Of a stretch of DNA of 56,361 nt, positions 48,757 to 56,361 are shown piece by piece. Source of the DNA: Pseudomonas citronellolis (GTDB lineage: Bacteria; Pseudomonadota; Gammaproteobacteria; Pseudomonadales; Pseudomonadaceae). The stretch lies in NCBI RefSeq assembly GCF_029335315.1, contig NZ_JARJLT010000028.1:1-56361 (forward strand), in the 5' to 3' direction. Position numbers and translations under genes: made by a program. Numbering within the stretch: the first letter of the stretch is position 1; every line of letters starts with the position of its first letter. Under the pieces are notes generated by a model. That model did no database searches. It was given only the letters and a program-made list of their open reading frames with translations, and was not told where the DNA came from.

Positions 48757-49238
48757 TGCGGACGGCCCTTGTCCTTGTTCAGCAGTTCCAGCAGGCGCTG
48801 GGCGAATTCCGGCGCGGCCGGCTGGGCGCCCTCCTCGACGCCGCGCACCGGCTCCTTGAGCACGTGCAGCGGGGTGATGCGTCCGGGGGTCAGGCCGAGG
48901 AGGATCTGTTCCTCGCCGACCTGCACCAGCAGCAGGCGGTCGCGCGGGCTCAGGGCCTGGCTGGCCACCAGCTTGATCGCCTGGTTACTGCGCGGACCGA
49001 TCTGCTGCACGCGGCGCACCAGCCAGGCGAGCAGGAAGATCAGCGCCACCACCAGCACCAGGCCGAACAGCAGCTGCAGCAGCTGGGCGCCGGCGCTGCC
49101 GGTGATCAGGCTGGGCGAGGCGCTGGCGTGGACGATGGCCGGCGCTACCGGCGCGGCCTCTTCCTCGGCGGCCAAGGCCTGCGACAGCAGCCCGGCCAGT
49201 GGCAGGGCGCAGAACAGCGCGAACGGGCGGGCCATCAT
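48753..49238 (-). CDS. fliO: flagellar biosynthesis protein FliO
   Basis: 161 residues (160 from the second Met). Signal-like N-terminus, one membrane helix ([22 protein letters not shown]) and the cytoplasmic FliO domain ([30 protein letters not shown]). It assists FliP assembly. The start overlaps the fliN stop by ATGA. Confidence 0.92.
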   Translation of the reverse strand: MMARPFALFCALPLAGLLSQALAAEEEAAPVAPAIVHASASPSLITGSAGAQLLQLLFGLVLVVALIFLLAWLVRRVQQIGPRSNQAIKLVASQALSPRDRLLLVQVGEEQILLGLTPGRITPLHVLKEPVRGVEEGAQPAAPEFAQRLLELLNKDKGRPQ

Positions 49239-49705
49239 CAGCGCAGCTTCTTGATGCGTTCGCTCGGGCTGATCACGTCGGTCAGACGGATGCCGAACTT
49301 CTCGTTGACCACCACCACCTCGCCGTGGGCGATCAGGGTGCCGTTGACCAGCACGTCCAGCGGCTCGCCGGCCAGGCGGTCGAGCTCGATCACCGAGCCC
49401 TGGTTGAGCTGCAGCAGGTTGCGGATGGTGATGTCGGTGTTGCCGACCTCCATGGAGATGGTCACCGGGATGTCGAGGATGACGTCCAGGTTCGGCCCTT
49501 CCAGGCCGGCGATGGTCGGCGCGCGCGGGGTCATGCCGAACTCTTCCATGGGCGCGCGCGGCGCCGCCGGGGTGGCCGCCGCGCCGCCCTGGGCCATCAG
49601 CGCGTCGATGTCGTCCTGGCTGGCGTCGCCCGCCTCGGACAGGGCCGCGGCCCACTCGTCGGCCAGCGCCTGCTCCTCGGGGGTCACTTTGTCTTCATCT
49701 GTCAT
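49238..49705 (-). CDS. fliN: flagellar motor switch protein FliN
   Basis: 155 residues. The acidic N-terminal ~70 residues are variable; the C-terminal SpoA domain (LDVILDIPVTISMEVGNTDITIRNLLQLNQGSVIEL, GEVVVVNEKFGIRLTDVISPSERIKKL) is FliN. Forms the C-ring with FliM and FliG. Confidence 0.97.
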   Translation of the reverse strand: MTDEDKVTPEEQALADEWAAALSEAGDASQDDIDALMAQGGAAATPAAPRAPMEEFGMTPRAPTIAGLEGPNLDVILDIPVTISMEVGNTDITIRNLLQLNQGSVIELDRLAGEPLDVLVNGTLIAHGEVVVVNEKFGIRLTDVISPSERIKKLR

Positions 49706-49729
49706 TGTCGGTTCCTCTGGTGGATTCGC

Positions 49730-50701
49730 TCAGCGCGGGCGCTCGAGCGGATCGAGAATCTGGAAGGCCAGGTTGCCCTTGTGCGAGCCCAGCTTGACCT
49801 TGAACGAGGGCACGCCGTTGGCGCGCATCACCATGTGCTCGGGCATCTCCACCGGGATCACGTCGCCCGGCTGCATGTGCAGGATGTCGCGCAGGCGCAG
49901 CTGGCGGCGCACCACGGTGGCGTCCATCGGCACCTTGACGTCGAGGATGTCCTCGCGCAGGGCGTTGAGCCAGCGCTCGTCCTGGTCGTCGACGTCGGAC
50001 TGGAAGCCGGCGTCGAGCATCTCGCGGATCGGCTCGATCATCGCGTAGGGAATGGTGATGTGCAGGTCGCCGCCACCGCCGTCCAGCTCGATGTGGAAGG
50101 TCGACACCACCACCACTTCGCTGGGGCTGACGATGTTCGCCATGGCCGGGTTCACTTCCGAGTTGACGTACTCGAAGGTGATCGGCAGCACCGCGTTCCA
50201 GGCCTCGGCCAGGTCGACGAAGGCCTGCTCGATGACCATGCGCACCACCCGCAGCTCGGTGGGGGTGAACTCGCGGCCCTCGATCTTGGCGTGGCGGCCG
50301 TCGCCGCCGAAGAAGTTGTCCACCAGCTTGAACACCAGCTTGGCGTCGAGGATGAACAGCGCGGTGCCGCGCAGCGGCTTCATCTTCACCAGGTTGAGGC
50401 TGGTGGGCACGTACAGCGAGTGCACGTACTCGCCGAACTTCATCACCTGCACGCCGCCCACGGCGACGTCGGCCGAGCGCCGCAGCAGGTTGAACATGCT
50501 GATGCGGGTGTAGCGGGCGAAGCGCTCGTTGATCATTTCCAGGGTCGGCATGCGCCCGCGGACGATGCGGTCCTGGCTGGTCAGGTCATAGGACTTGACC
50601 GCCGTAGGATCGGAATCGGCTTCGGTTTCCACCAGGCCGTCGTCGACGCCGTGCAGCAGCGCGTCGATTTCGTCCTGGGAGAGCAGATCTTGTACAGCCA
50701 T
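49730..50701 (-). CDS. fliM: flagellar motor switch protein FliM
   Basis: 323 residues. The N-terminal LSQDEIDALLHGV is the CheY-P-binding peptide; then the middle CheC-like domain (LEMINERFARYTRISMFNLLRRSADV, FFGGDGRHAKIEGREFTPTELRVV) and the C-terminal SpoA domain. It sets rotation direction. Start ATG 50701, 10 bases after fliL. Confidence 0.97.
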   Translation of the reverse strand: MAVQDLLSQDEIDALLHGVDDGLVETEADSDPTAVKSYDLTSQDRIVRGRMPTLEMINERFARYTRISMFNLLRRSADVAVGGVQVMKFGEYVHSLYVPTSLNLVKMKPLRGTALFILDAKLVFKLVDNFFGGDGRHAKIEGREFTPTELRVVRMVIEQAFVDLAEAWNAVLPITFEYVNSEVNPAMANIVSPSEVVVVSTFHIELDGGGGDLHITIPYAMIEPIREMLDAGFQSDVDDQDERWLNALREDILDVKVPMDATVVRRQLRLRDILHMQPGDVIPVEMPEHMVMRANGVPSFKVKLGSHKGNLAFQILDPLERPR

Positions 50702-50710
50702 GGCGGCTAC

Positions 50711-51223
50711 CTACTGGAGTACGAAATTGGTGAAAAGCACCTGTTCCACCGTCAACTGACCGGTGGCCTTCTTCGCCAGTTCCTGCAGGCTGGCGGTGGC
50801 CTGCTGGCGCAGCATCTCCTTGCCCACGGGCGTGGTCAGCGCATCGAAATTCTGGCTGGAAAACAGCATCACCAGCTGATTGCGGACCAGCGGCATCTGT
50901 TCGTGCAGGGCGTCGAGCTGGGCCTGGTCGCGGCCCATCAGCGCCACGGCGACCTGCAGGTAACGCTGCCGCCCGCCCTGATTGAAGTTGACCACGAAGG
51001 CCGGCGCCAGCACGTCGTAGAGCGCCGGTTTCTTGCCGCTGCTGGCTTCGGCCACCGGCGCCTCGGCCGGCTTCGCACCGCGGCTGAGGAAGAACCAGGT
51101 GCCGCCCACCGAAGCCCCGACCGCCAGCAGCAGGCCCAGGACCAGGATGATGATGAGCTTGAGCCGGCCCTTGCCGGCGCCGCCCTCGGCGGGTGGAGTG
51201 GTCTGCTGATCGTTCTTAGCCAT
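50711..51223 (-). CDS. fliL: flagellar basal-body protein FliL
   Basis: 170 residues with one membrane helix (LKLIIILVLGLLLAVGASVGGTWFFL) and a periplasmic stomatin-like domain that supports stator function. First gene of the fliLMNOPQR-flhB operon; a consensus sigma54 promoter lies at 51274-51288, about 50 bases upstream. Confidence 0.95.
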   Translation of the reverse strand: MAKNDQQTTPPAEGGAGKGRLKLIIILVLGLLLAVGASVGGTWFFLSRGAKPAEAPVAEASSGKKPALYDVLAPAFVVNFNQGGRQRYLQVAVALMGRDQAQLDALHEQMPLVRNQLVMLFSSQNFDALTTPVGKEMLRQQATASLQELAKKATGQLTVEQVLFTNFVLQ

Positions 51224-51273
51224 GCCAGAAATCCGTCACTTGCGCGGTCCGATGCCTGTCCTGAAGGACAGGA

Positions 51274-51288
51274 GCAAGGGCTGTGCCA
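51274..51288 (-). promoter_or_regulatory. sigma54 (RpoN) promoter of the fliL operon
   Basis: Read on the minus strand, TGGCACAGCCCTTGC has the exact -24 TGGCAC, 5-base spacer and -12 TTGC. The predicted start is near 51262, leaving a ~38-base leader. It overlaps a palindrome CCTGTCCT/AGGACAGG (51255-51272). In P. aeruginosa this operon depends on FleQ and RpoN, which agrees. Confidence 0.85.
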
Positions 51289-51382
51289 GGTCCGCAGACC
51301 GGGCCGCCGCGGCGGATATTACAGGCTGCCGATGAGCGGAGCGAGGGGCGGTACAGGATTCGCCATTTGCCCCGGGGGTATC

Positions 51383-51465
51383 GGCGGATAACCGCGAACG
51401 GTTATTCGCCCTACGCCCTGGTCAGACCTGGCGTAGGGCGCATAACGCCTACGGCGTTATGCGCC
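51383..51465. repeat. REP-like palindrome pair upstream of fliL
   Basis: GGCGGATAACC with GGTTATTCGCC (51383-51410) and perfect 13-bp arms GGCGCATAACGCC/GGCGTTATGCGCC (51437-51465). Same family as 40685-40765. It lies between fliK's stop and the fliL promoter. Confidence 0.8.
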
Positions 51466-51485
51466 GTTCGGCCCCGGCGCATCGG

Positions 51486-52796
51486 CTACGCGTAGTAATC
51501 CACCATCCCCAGCCCACCCAGCTGCGGCCGCGCGCGGATTTCGCTGACGCCGCTGAGCGTCGGCTCGTCCTCGCCGCTGTCGCGCCCGCTGGCCCCGGCG
51601 CCGCGGCCGTTGCCCTGTTGCTGGCCCTGGCCCTGCCAGCCGCGCGCCAGCGACTGGTCGGAGACGTTGACGTTGACCTGGTTCATACCCTGCTGCCCGA
51701 GCATGTCGCGCAGGCGCTGCTGCTGGCTGTCCAGCGCCTCACGGACGCCGGCGTTGGCGCTGGCGAAGGTCACCTGGGTCTGGTCGCTGGTCATGTGGAT
51801 GCGCACCTCAAGACGCCCGAGGTCGGCCGGGTCCATCTGGATATCGGCGGACTTCAGGTTCTGGCTGGACATCCACATCACCCGGTCGACCACCTGGTCG
51901 GTCCAGCCGTTCTGCTGCATGGCCACGGCCTGGCCGGGTACCTGCGGGTTGACCGGGCGGTTGGTCAGCGCCTGCTGGGTGCCGTTGAGCGCCTGGGTCA
52001 GCGACTCCAGGCGCTGGGCGAAGTTGTCGTTGCGCGCCTCGACCTTGGTCTCGCGGGCGTTCTCCGGCAGCTGCGCGGCCAGGTCGGCGGCGGCCTGCTG
52101 GCTGGCCTCGGCGGTCTTGCCGGCCTGCGCGTCCTGGCCACCGGTGAGGCCGGCGAGGATGCTGGCCATGTCCAGCTTGGCGTTGCCTTCGCCCTTGCCG
52201 TCGGTGGCCTTGACGTCGACCTCGGCCTTGCCGCTGCCGTTCAGCTGCAATTGCAGTTGCGGGGTCGCGTCGGCGCTGGCGTCGGCGTCGCTGGCGCCCG
52301 GCAACAGGTTCAGCCCCTGGGCCTGGTTGAGCTTCTGCAGGTCGCCATCGCTATTGGCCGCGTTGAGCTGCGCCTGGCCGAGCTGCACCGGGGTGTCCAG
52401 CGCCGGGGCGGGCAACTGCGCGCCCAGGCCGAGGGCCAGCAGCGGGTCGAGGCTCGGGTCCGGCGGGGCGTCGTCGCTGGCGTCGGCCGGTTTGGCCTCG
52501 GCCGGCAAGTCCTTGCCGCCATCGGCAACCTTCGGCGGGTCGCTGCCGTCGGCCGGCGCCTGGGCGGCGTCCTTGGTCGGCTCGTCGTCCTTCTCGCGCG
52601 GCTTGTCGCGGCTGGCCTTGGTGCTGGTCTGCGGGCGCTCCTTGACCGCCGGACGCTGCTCCTGGGCATACACGTCGGCGAAGCTGGAACCCTTGTCGTT
52701 GCTGGTGCCGACCGAGTCCTGCGCGGCCTTGGACGGGGTCGTCCGGGGGCTCGGCGCGGGGGTTGGCGAAAGTAGAATGTCCGGGGCGACAGCCAT
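51486..52796 (-). CDS. fliK: flagellar hook-length control protein FliK
   Basis: 436 residues from ATG 52796 (GGAG 7 bases upstream; a GTG further up is poorer). The N-terminal ~280 residues are low-complexity, Ala/Asp/Gln/Lys-rich; the C-terminal domain (LKSADIQMDPADLGRLEVRIHM, VTFASANAGVREALDSQQQRLRDML) is FliK. It is secreted as the hook ruler and triggers the FlhB switch. Confidence 0.95.
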   Translation of the reverse strand: MAVAPDILLSPTPAPSPRTTPSKAAQDSVGTSNDKGSSFADVYAQEQRPAVKERPQTSTKASRDKPREKDDEPTKDAAQAPADGSDPPKVADGGKDLPAEAKPADASDDAPPDPSLDPLLALGLGAQLPAPALDTPVQLGQAQLNAANSDGDLQKLNQAQGLNLLPGASDADASADATPQLQLQLNGSGKAEVDVKATDGKGEGNAKLDMASILAGLTGGQDAQAGKTAEASQQAAADLAAQLPENARETKVEARNDNFAQRLESLTQALNGTQQALTNRPVNPQVPGQAVAMQQNGWTDQVVDRVMWMSSQNLKSADIQMDPADLGRLEVRIHMTSDQTQVTFASANAGVREALDSQQQRLRDMLGQQGMNQVNVNVSDQSLARGWQGQGQQQGNGRGAGASGRDSGEDEPTLSGVSEIRARPQLGGLGMVDYYA

Positions 52797-52835
52797 CGGC
52801 GATCTCCGTGTGGTTTGCGTCGTCACGGGGAGATA

Positions 52836-52850
52836 GCAAGGGCCGGGCCA
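52836..52850 (-). promoter_or_regulatory. candidate sigma54 promoter of fliK
   Basis: On the minus strand TGGCCCGGCCCTTGC keeps the invariant GG and GC and the correct spacing, with one change (C for A) in the -24 box. It lies 40 bases upstream of the fliK start, in the 82-base gap after the Hpt gene. Confidence 0.6.
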
Positions 52851-52878
52851 GGTCGCCCGGGTCGCCTACGAACGGTCG

Positions 52879-53229
52879 TCAACCACGCGGCAGGCGTTGT
52901 TGACGCAGGAGGATGCGGACGATGGCGAACTCGCGCTCGACCTGTTCCACCAGGCCGGCGGCCTTGGCCATGTCGCCCTGCCGGGCGGCGTCTTCCAGGC
53001 GTTTGCACAGCGCCGCCAGGGCCAGCGCGCCCATGTTCCCGCAGCTGCCCTTGAAGCTGTGCGCGGCGTGGCGCAATCCATGCCCGTCGAGTTCGGCCAG
53101 GGCTTCGTGGAGGTTGCGCAGGCGCTCCTCGGAATCGCCGATGAAGGTATCCAGCAACAGCGGAAACTCTTCCGCCATCACCTCACGCAAGGCGCTCAGT
53201 ACGGCATCGTCGAGATGCGCATCGGACAT
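52879..53229 (-). CDS. hptB: histidine phosphotransfer protein HptB
   Basis: 116 residues, a four-helix Hpt domain with phospho-accepting His57 in HAAHSFKGSCGNMGA. In P. aeruginosa HptB receives phosphate from hybrid kinases and passes it to HsbR. Here it lies next to the HsbR-type regulator and upstream of fliK. The length equals the P. aeruginosa protein as I recall it. Confidence 0.88.
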   Translation of the reverse strand: MSDAHLDDAVLSALREVMAEEFPLLLDTFIGDSEERLRNLHEALAELDGHGLRHAAHSFKGSCGNMGALALAALCKRLEDAARQGDMAKAAGLVEQVEREFAIVRILLRQQRLPRG

Positions 53230-53280
53230 TCGCTCGCTCCCAGGCCGCCCGCCGCCAGGGCCGGCGCGGGAAGCCCCGGA

Positions 53281-54981
53281 TTATGCCTGAGCCGACCAGA
53301 AAAACTCCACGGACACCGACCTGCCGTCGGCCGACCACTGGCAACGGTCGGCCAGGCTGCGCACCAGGGTCAGGCCGCGCCCGCTGAACGCCCCCGGCGT
53401 GCAGTGCGCCTGGGCCTGGAGCACGGCGTTGACGTCGAAGCCGGCGCCGCTGTCCTCCACCCGCACCAGCAGGCGGCCGCCGTCGCCGTGGGGCGAGAGG
53501 TCGAGGTGGAAGCGCACGAAGCCGTGCTGCAGGCCGTCCAGGCGCGCGCGGCGTTCCTCGTAGTAGCGGGCGAAGCCCTGGGAGTCGCACTTGAGCCGCG
53601 AGTCCAGGCCCATCACCCCGTGTTCCAGGGCGTTGGAATACAGCTCGGCCAGCACCGTGTAGAGCGCGCCGCCGCGCGGGCGCAGGTCCTGCACCTCCAT
53701 CAGCAATTGCAGGAGGAACGGCAGCGGGTTGAAGTGGCGCAGGGTCGGCGCGCGGAACTCGAAGCTGCCGGACCAGTCCTGCGGGCCGTTCAGGCCGCTG
53801 TCGGAGAACGCCAGCGGCGGGCGTTGCAGGCTGGCATCGGGCACCAGCGCCACTTCCAGCATGCTCAGGTCGTCCTGGGCCTCGCCACGGAAGCGCGCCA
53901 GCGCCTCCTTGACCCCGTCGAACAGCCGCGAGCCGTCGCCCTGGTCCTGGAACACCTCCAGCAGGCGCCGCTCGCCGAACATCTCGCCTTGCGGGTTGCG
54001 CGCCTCCAGCACGCCGTCGGAGAACAGCAGCACGCGGTCGCCGTCCTCCATCGGGAAGACTTCGCAGCGCTCGTCGAAGGCCGAAGGCTCCAGGATGCCC
54101 AGCGGCAGGTGGCGCGACACCAGCGGCTGCAGCGGGCCGCCCCGGCGGTACAGGTAGCCGTCGGGCAGGCCGCCGTTCCACACCTCCACCAGGCCGCGCT
54201 GGAAACTCAGGTTGAGCAGGGTCGCGCAGCAGAACACCCCCAGCGGCAGGATGCGTTTCAGCTTGGCGTTCATCTCGCGGAGGATGTCGCCGATCGGGTA
54301 GCCCTTGGCGGTCATGCCGTAGAACACCTCGGCCAGCGGCATGGCGCCGATCGCCGCCGGCAGGCCGTGGCCGGTGAAGTCGCCGAGCAGCACGTGCATG
54401 CCGCCGGAGGGCTTGTACGCGGCCAGCAGCAGGTCGCCGTTGAACAGCGCGAAGGGCGATTGCAGGTAGCGCACGTTCGGCGCGTTGAGGCAGCCGGAGT
54501 GGGCCACCTTGTCGAACACCGCCTTGGCCACGCGCTGTTCGTTGAGCAGGTGTTCGTTGTGCCGGGCGATCAGGTCGCGCTGCTCCAGCACCTCGCGCTG
54601 CAGGTGGTGCAGGCGGCCCATGGCGCGGATCTTGGCTTCGAGGATGACCCGGTTGTAGGGCTTGGAGAGGAAGTCGTCGCCACCGGCCTCCAGGCTCTGC
54701 ACCAGGGCCTCGGTCTCGCTCAGCGAGGTGAGGAAGATGATCGGCACCAGTTCCTCGCCGGCCTGGCGGCGAATCCGCCGGGCCGCCTCGAAGCCGTCCA
54801 TCACCGGCATCAGGGCGTCCATCAATACCAGCTGCGGGCGCTCCTGCTCGAACAGCGCCAGCGCCTCCAGGCCGTTGGCGGCGGTCAGCACGCGATGGCC
54901 CTGGCGGCTGACGATGGTGGACAGCAGCAGGCGGTCGGCGGCGTTGTCGTCGGCGATCAGGATGGTGAGGAAGCTGGCCAT
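53281..54981 (-). CDS. hsbR: response regulator with PP2C phosphatase and kinase-like domain (HsbR)
   Basis: 566 residues in three parts: a receiver with Asp11/Asp12, phospho-acceptor Asp55 and Lys107; a SpoIIE/PP2C phosphatase (GDFTGHG at 200-206, DDLS near 370); and a C-terminal HATPase/anti-sigma kinase domain (LAELYSNALEHGVMG, then GRGLTLVRSLAD). This layout is HsbR, which phosphorylates or dephosphorylates the antagonist HsbA in response to HptB. It lies between those two partners. Confidence 0.9.
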   Translation of the reverse strand: MASFLTILIADDNAADRLLLSTIVSRQGHRVLTAANGLEALALFEQERPQLVLMDALMPVMDGFEAARRIRRQAGEELVPIIFLTSLSETEALVQSLEAGGDDFLSKPYNRVILEAKIRAMGRLHHLQREVLEQRDLIARHNEHLLNEQRVAKAVFDKVAHSGCLNAPNVRYLQSPFALFNGDLLLAAYKPSGGMHVLLGDFTGHGLPAAIGAMPLAEVFYGMTAKGYPIGDILREMNAKLKRILPLGVFCCATLLNLSFQRGLVEVWNGGLPDGYLYRRGGPLQPLVSRHLPLGILEPSAFDERCEVFPMEDGDRVLLFSDGVLEARNPQGEMFGERRLLEVFQDQGDGSRLFDGVKEALARFRGEAQDDLSMLEVALVPDASLQRPPLAFSDSGLNGPQDWSGSFEFRAPTLRHFNPLPFLLQLLMEVQDLRPRGGALYTVLAELYSNALEHGVMGLDSRLKCDSQGFARYYEERRARLDGLQHGFVRFHLDLSPHGDGGRLLVRVEDSGAGFDVNAVLQAQAHCTPGAFSGRGLTLVRSLADRCQWSADGRSVSVEFFWSAQA

Positions 54982-54994
54982 GCCGGGCCGCGTC

Positions 54995-55300
54995 TCAGCT
55001 GATGCGGAACAGTTGTTCGAAGTTCGAGATGGAGAGGATCTTGCGCACGTCCGGGGTGCAGTGCACCAGGCTCACCTGCGCGTGTTCGCCGCCGGCGTGG
55101 TCGCGCAGCAGCAGGAGCATGCCCAGCGCCGAGCTGTCCAGGTAGGTGGCACCCTTGAGGTCGATGACGTAGCGCTGCGGGGTGATCTCGACGCGCTCGT
55201 AGGCGTCGCGGAATTCCTGGTGCGCACCGAAATCGAAACGGCCCTGGACGACGATGGTCAGCTCCTGCCCGTCGGCCGAAGGAACGGATGTGATGGCCAT
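54995..55300 (-). CDS. hsbA: STAS-domain anti-sigma factor antagonist (HsbA-like)
   Basis: 101 residues from ATG 55300 (GGGAGG 5 bases upstream). A STAS fold with the phosphorylatable Ser56/Ser57 in YLDSSALGML. HsbA binds the anti-sigma factor FlgM and also acts on a diguanylate cyclase in P. aeruginosa, linking flagella and biofilm. First gene of this cluster, 13 bases before hsbR. Confidence 0.85.
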   Translation of the reverse strand: MAITSVPSADGQELTIVVQGRFDFGAHQEFRDAYERVEITPQRYVIDLKGATYLDSSALGMLLLLRDHAGGEHAQVSLVHCTPDVRKILSISNFEQLFRIS

Positions 55301-55387
55301 GGTGGCCTCCCTGCTGAATGGACTGCGCATGGTTGGGAAGATTTAGCAGTTGGATCGCGCCCCGGCAACCTCGCCATGGCGAAGGAA

Positions 55388-55446
55388 CCGGCGAACGGCG
55401 ATCGGCCGGCGAATGGACCGCCGGTCATGAAATAGCCGGCGAATGG
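55388..55446. repeat. three CCGGCGAAYGG repeats
   Basis: CCGGCGAACGG at 55388-55398, then CCGGCGAATGG at 55406-55416 and 55436-55446, in the divergent gap between hsbA and the TorF-like gene. The gap (55301-55518) holds no gene. Spacing is 18 and 30 bases. Regulatory role unproven. Confidence 0.6.
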
Positions 55447-55518
55447 TCTTACCCTGTAGGACATGCGGGAAGGGGCCGCATCTTGTCAGGGAGCTGTACT
55501 CAATCCTAGGGGGGAATC

Positions 55519-56235
55519 ATGAACGTCCATCGTCTGCTGCTGGGGGCGGCATTCTGCGCGAGCCTGAGCGCCAACGCCCAGGTGATGCAGCGCGAACTGG
55601 GTGACTTCGACCTGCGGTTCGCCACCGCGCCGACCCGCAGCATGGCCCAGGGCCTGGTCAAGCCGGGCGGCGGCGACAGCCTGCACGGCGGCCTCGACAT
55701 CAGCCATGAGAGCGGCTGGTACCTCGGCGGCTGGGCGGCCAACCTCGAACCGGACAAACCCACCGAGGTCGATTCCTACGCCGGCTTCAAGCAGCCGCTG
55801 GGCCGCGACGGCCTCGGCTACGAGCTGGGCAGCATCCGCTACGTGCACCCGGAACGGCCGGACCTGGACACCCAGGACCTCTACGGCGGCCTGTCGATCT
55901 TCGGCAGCCGCCTCGGCGCGGCCTACAGCAACAGCGCCGGGCGCAGCAGCGCGACGCTGTTCGCCGACCTCGGCCTGACCCCGCCGCTGGGCTTCGACCT
56001 GACCCTGAAGTACGCCAGCTACAGCCTGGCCAACCCGGTGGGAGTGGCCGGCGGCGGCAACGTCAGCGGTTTCAACGACTGGTCGGTGAACGTCAGCCGG
56101 CCCTGGCTGGGCATCGACCTGAACCTGTCCTATAGCGGCAGCAGCCTGAGCGGGACGGACTGCAGTGCCTATTCCGGGCACAACACCTATTGCGATGGCG
56201 CGGTGACCTTCAAGGCGTCGCGGCCGTTCTTCTGA
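55519..56235 (+). CDS. TorF-family putative porin
   Basis: 238 residues from ATG 55519 with a purine-rich GGGGGGAA upstream. Signal peptide to about residue 20 (LLLGAAFCASLSANA), then a beta-barrel of alternating residues (YLGGWAANLEP, SYAGFKQPLG, DLTLKYASYSLA) and a C-terminal Phe. The pattern fits the TIGR02001/TorF putative porin family. The substrate is unknown. Its two Cys near the end may form a disulphide. Confidence 0.85.
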   Translation: MNVHRLLLGAAFCASLSANAQVMQRELGDFDLRFATAPTRSMAQGLVKPGGGDSLHGGLDISHESGWYLGGWAANLEPDKPTEVDSYAGFKQPLGRDGLGYELGSIRYVHPERPDLDTQDLYGGLSIFGSRLGAAYSNSAGRSSATLFADLGLTPPLGFDLTLKYASYSLANPVGVAGGGNVSGFNDWSVNVSRPWLGIDLNLSYSGSSLSGTDCSAYSGHNTYCDGAVTFKASRPFF

Positions 56236-56247
56236 CGCCCGCTCTTC

Positions 56248-56329
56248 GTAGGAGCGAGCTTGCTCGCGAACCTGGCCTCGGATGTTCCTCTGGATCGTAG
56301 GGCGCATAACGCCTACGGCGTTATCCGCC
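56248..56329. repeat. REP elements at the window end
   Basis: GTAGGAGCGAGCTTGCTCG at 56248-56266 is the hairpin seen in pairs at 45716-45762. GGCGCATAACGCC/GGCGTTATCCGCC (56301-56329) is the second REP family. Nothing else is visible to the end at 56361. Confidence 0.75.
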
Positions 56330-56361
56330 GTTGCCGTCAACTCCGGTGCTCGGGCCGGCGG

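Noticed and set aside
47059-49254. 731-codon plus-strand frame opposite fliR-fliQ-fliP-fliO
   Set aside because: The minus-strand genes are unmistakable fli genes; this frame has antisense composition only.
52897-55002. 701-codon plus-strand frame opposite hptB and hsbR
   Set aside because: Shadow of conserved regulators; composition dominated by Gln/His/Val/Ala with no recognisable fold.
55486-56340. 284-codon minus-strand frame opposite the TorF-like gene
   Set aside because: It includes REP sequence and opposes a gene with a clear signal peptide and barrel pattern.

Overview
The window is a piece of a Pseudomonas chromosome. The evidence is the very high GC content, the fliK-fliLMNOPQR-flhB flagellar operon with RpoN-type promoters, an OprD-family porin, the HptB/HsbR/HsbA switch genes and Pseudomonas-style REP palindromes. 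I cannot name the species.

Layout. (1) 1-7716: left half of a catabolic/transport locus: a MoaF-family gene cut by the window edge, two short-chain dehydrogenases in overlapping frames, a small unknown gene, a FeaR-like AraC-family regulator, a DUF3156-like gene coupled to an APC permease, and a phenylacetaldehyde-dehydrogenase-type aldehyde dehydrogenase. (2) 7707-40530: a 32.8 kb Mu-like transposable prophage inserted in the last codons of that dehydrogenase. The insertion left a 5-bp duplication (GAGTT at 7702-7706 and 40531-40535), and the last 58 bases of the gene lie intact beyond the right end. (3) 40594-45668: right half of the locus: REP-rich DNA, a TRAP transporter operon and a divergent OprD-family porin. 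(4) 45776-55300: flagellar export/switch genes on the minus strand, headed by an anti-sigma antagonist, a PP2C-type response regulator, an Hpt protein and FliK. (5) 55519-56235: a TorF-like outer-membrane protein.

The prophage resembles the B3-like transposable siphoviruses. Left to right it has: an S24-type repressor facing left, Ner, a D35E transposase and its AAA ATPase partner, a string of small early genes including GemA and Mor, a lysis cassette (SAR endolysin, Rz with embedded Rz1), Mu-like packaging and head genes, then a non-contractile tail with a frameshifted tail chaperone, tape measure, tip proteins, fibre and a glycine-rich adhesin. There is no sheath, invertase or mom gene. A 20-base motif recurs before the lysis/packaging, head and tape-measure blocks and is the best candidate for the Mor-controlled late promoters. 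The gene at 24449-24916 sits in the usual accessory slot and is the best candidate for an anti-defence cargo gene.

The two host halves appear to be one functional locus. Direct repeats of a TTAAC half-site with an 8-bp period lie upstream of the AraC-type regulator and, three times, between the TRAP operon and the porin on the far side of the prophage. This suggests one regulator for uptake and oxidation of a shared substrate, possibly an aromatic amine or aldehyde; the prophage would break the oxidation step.
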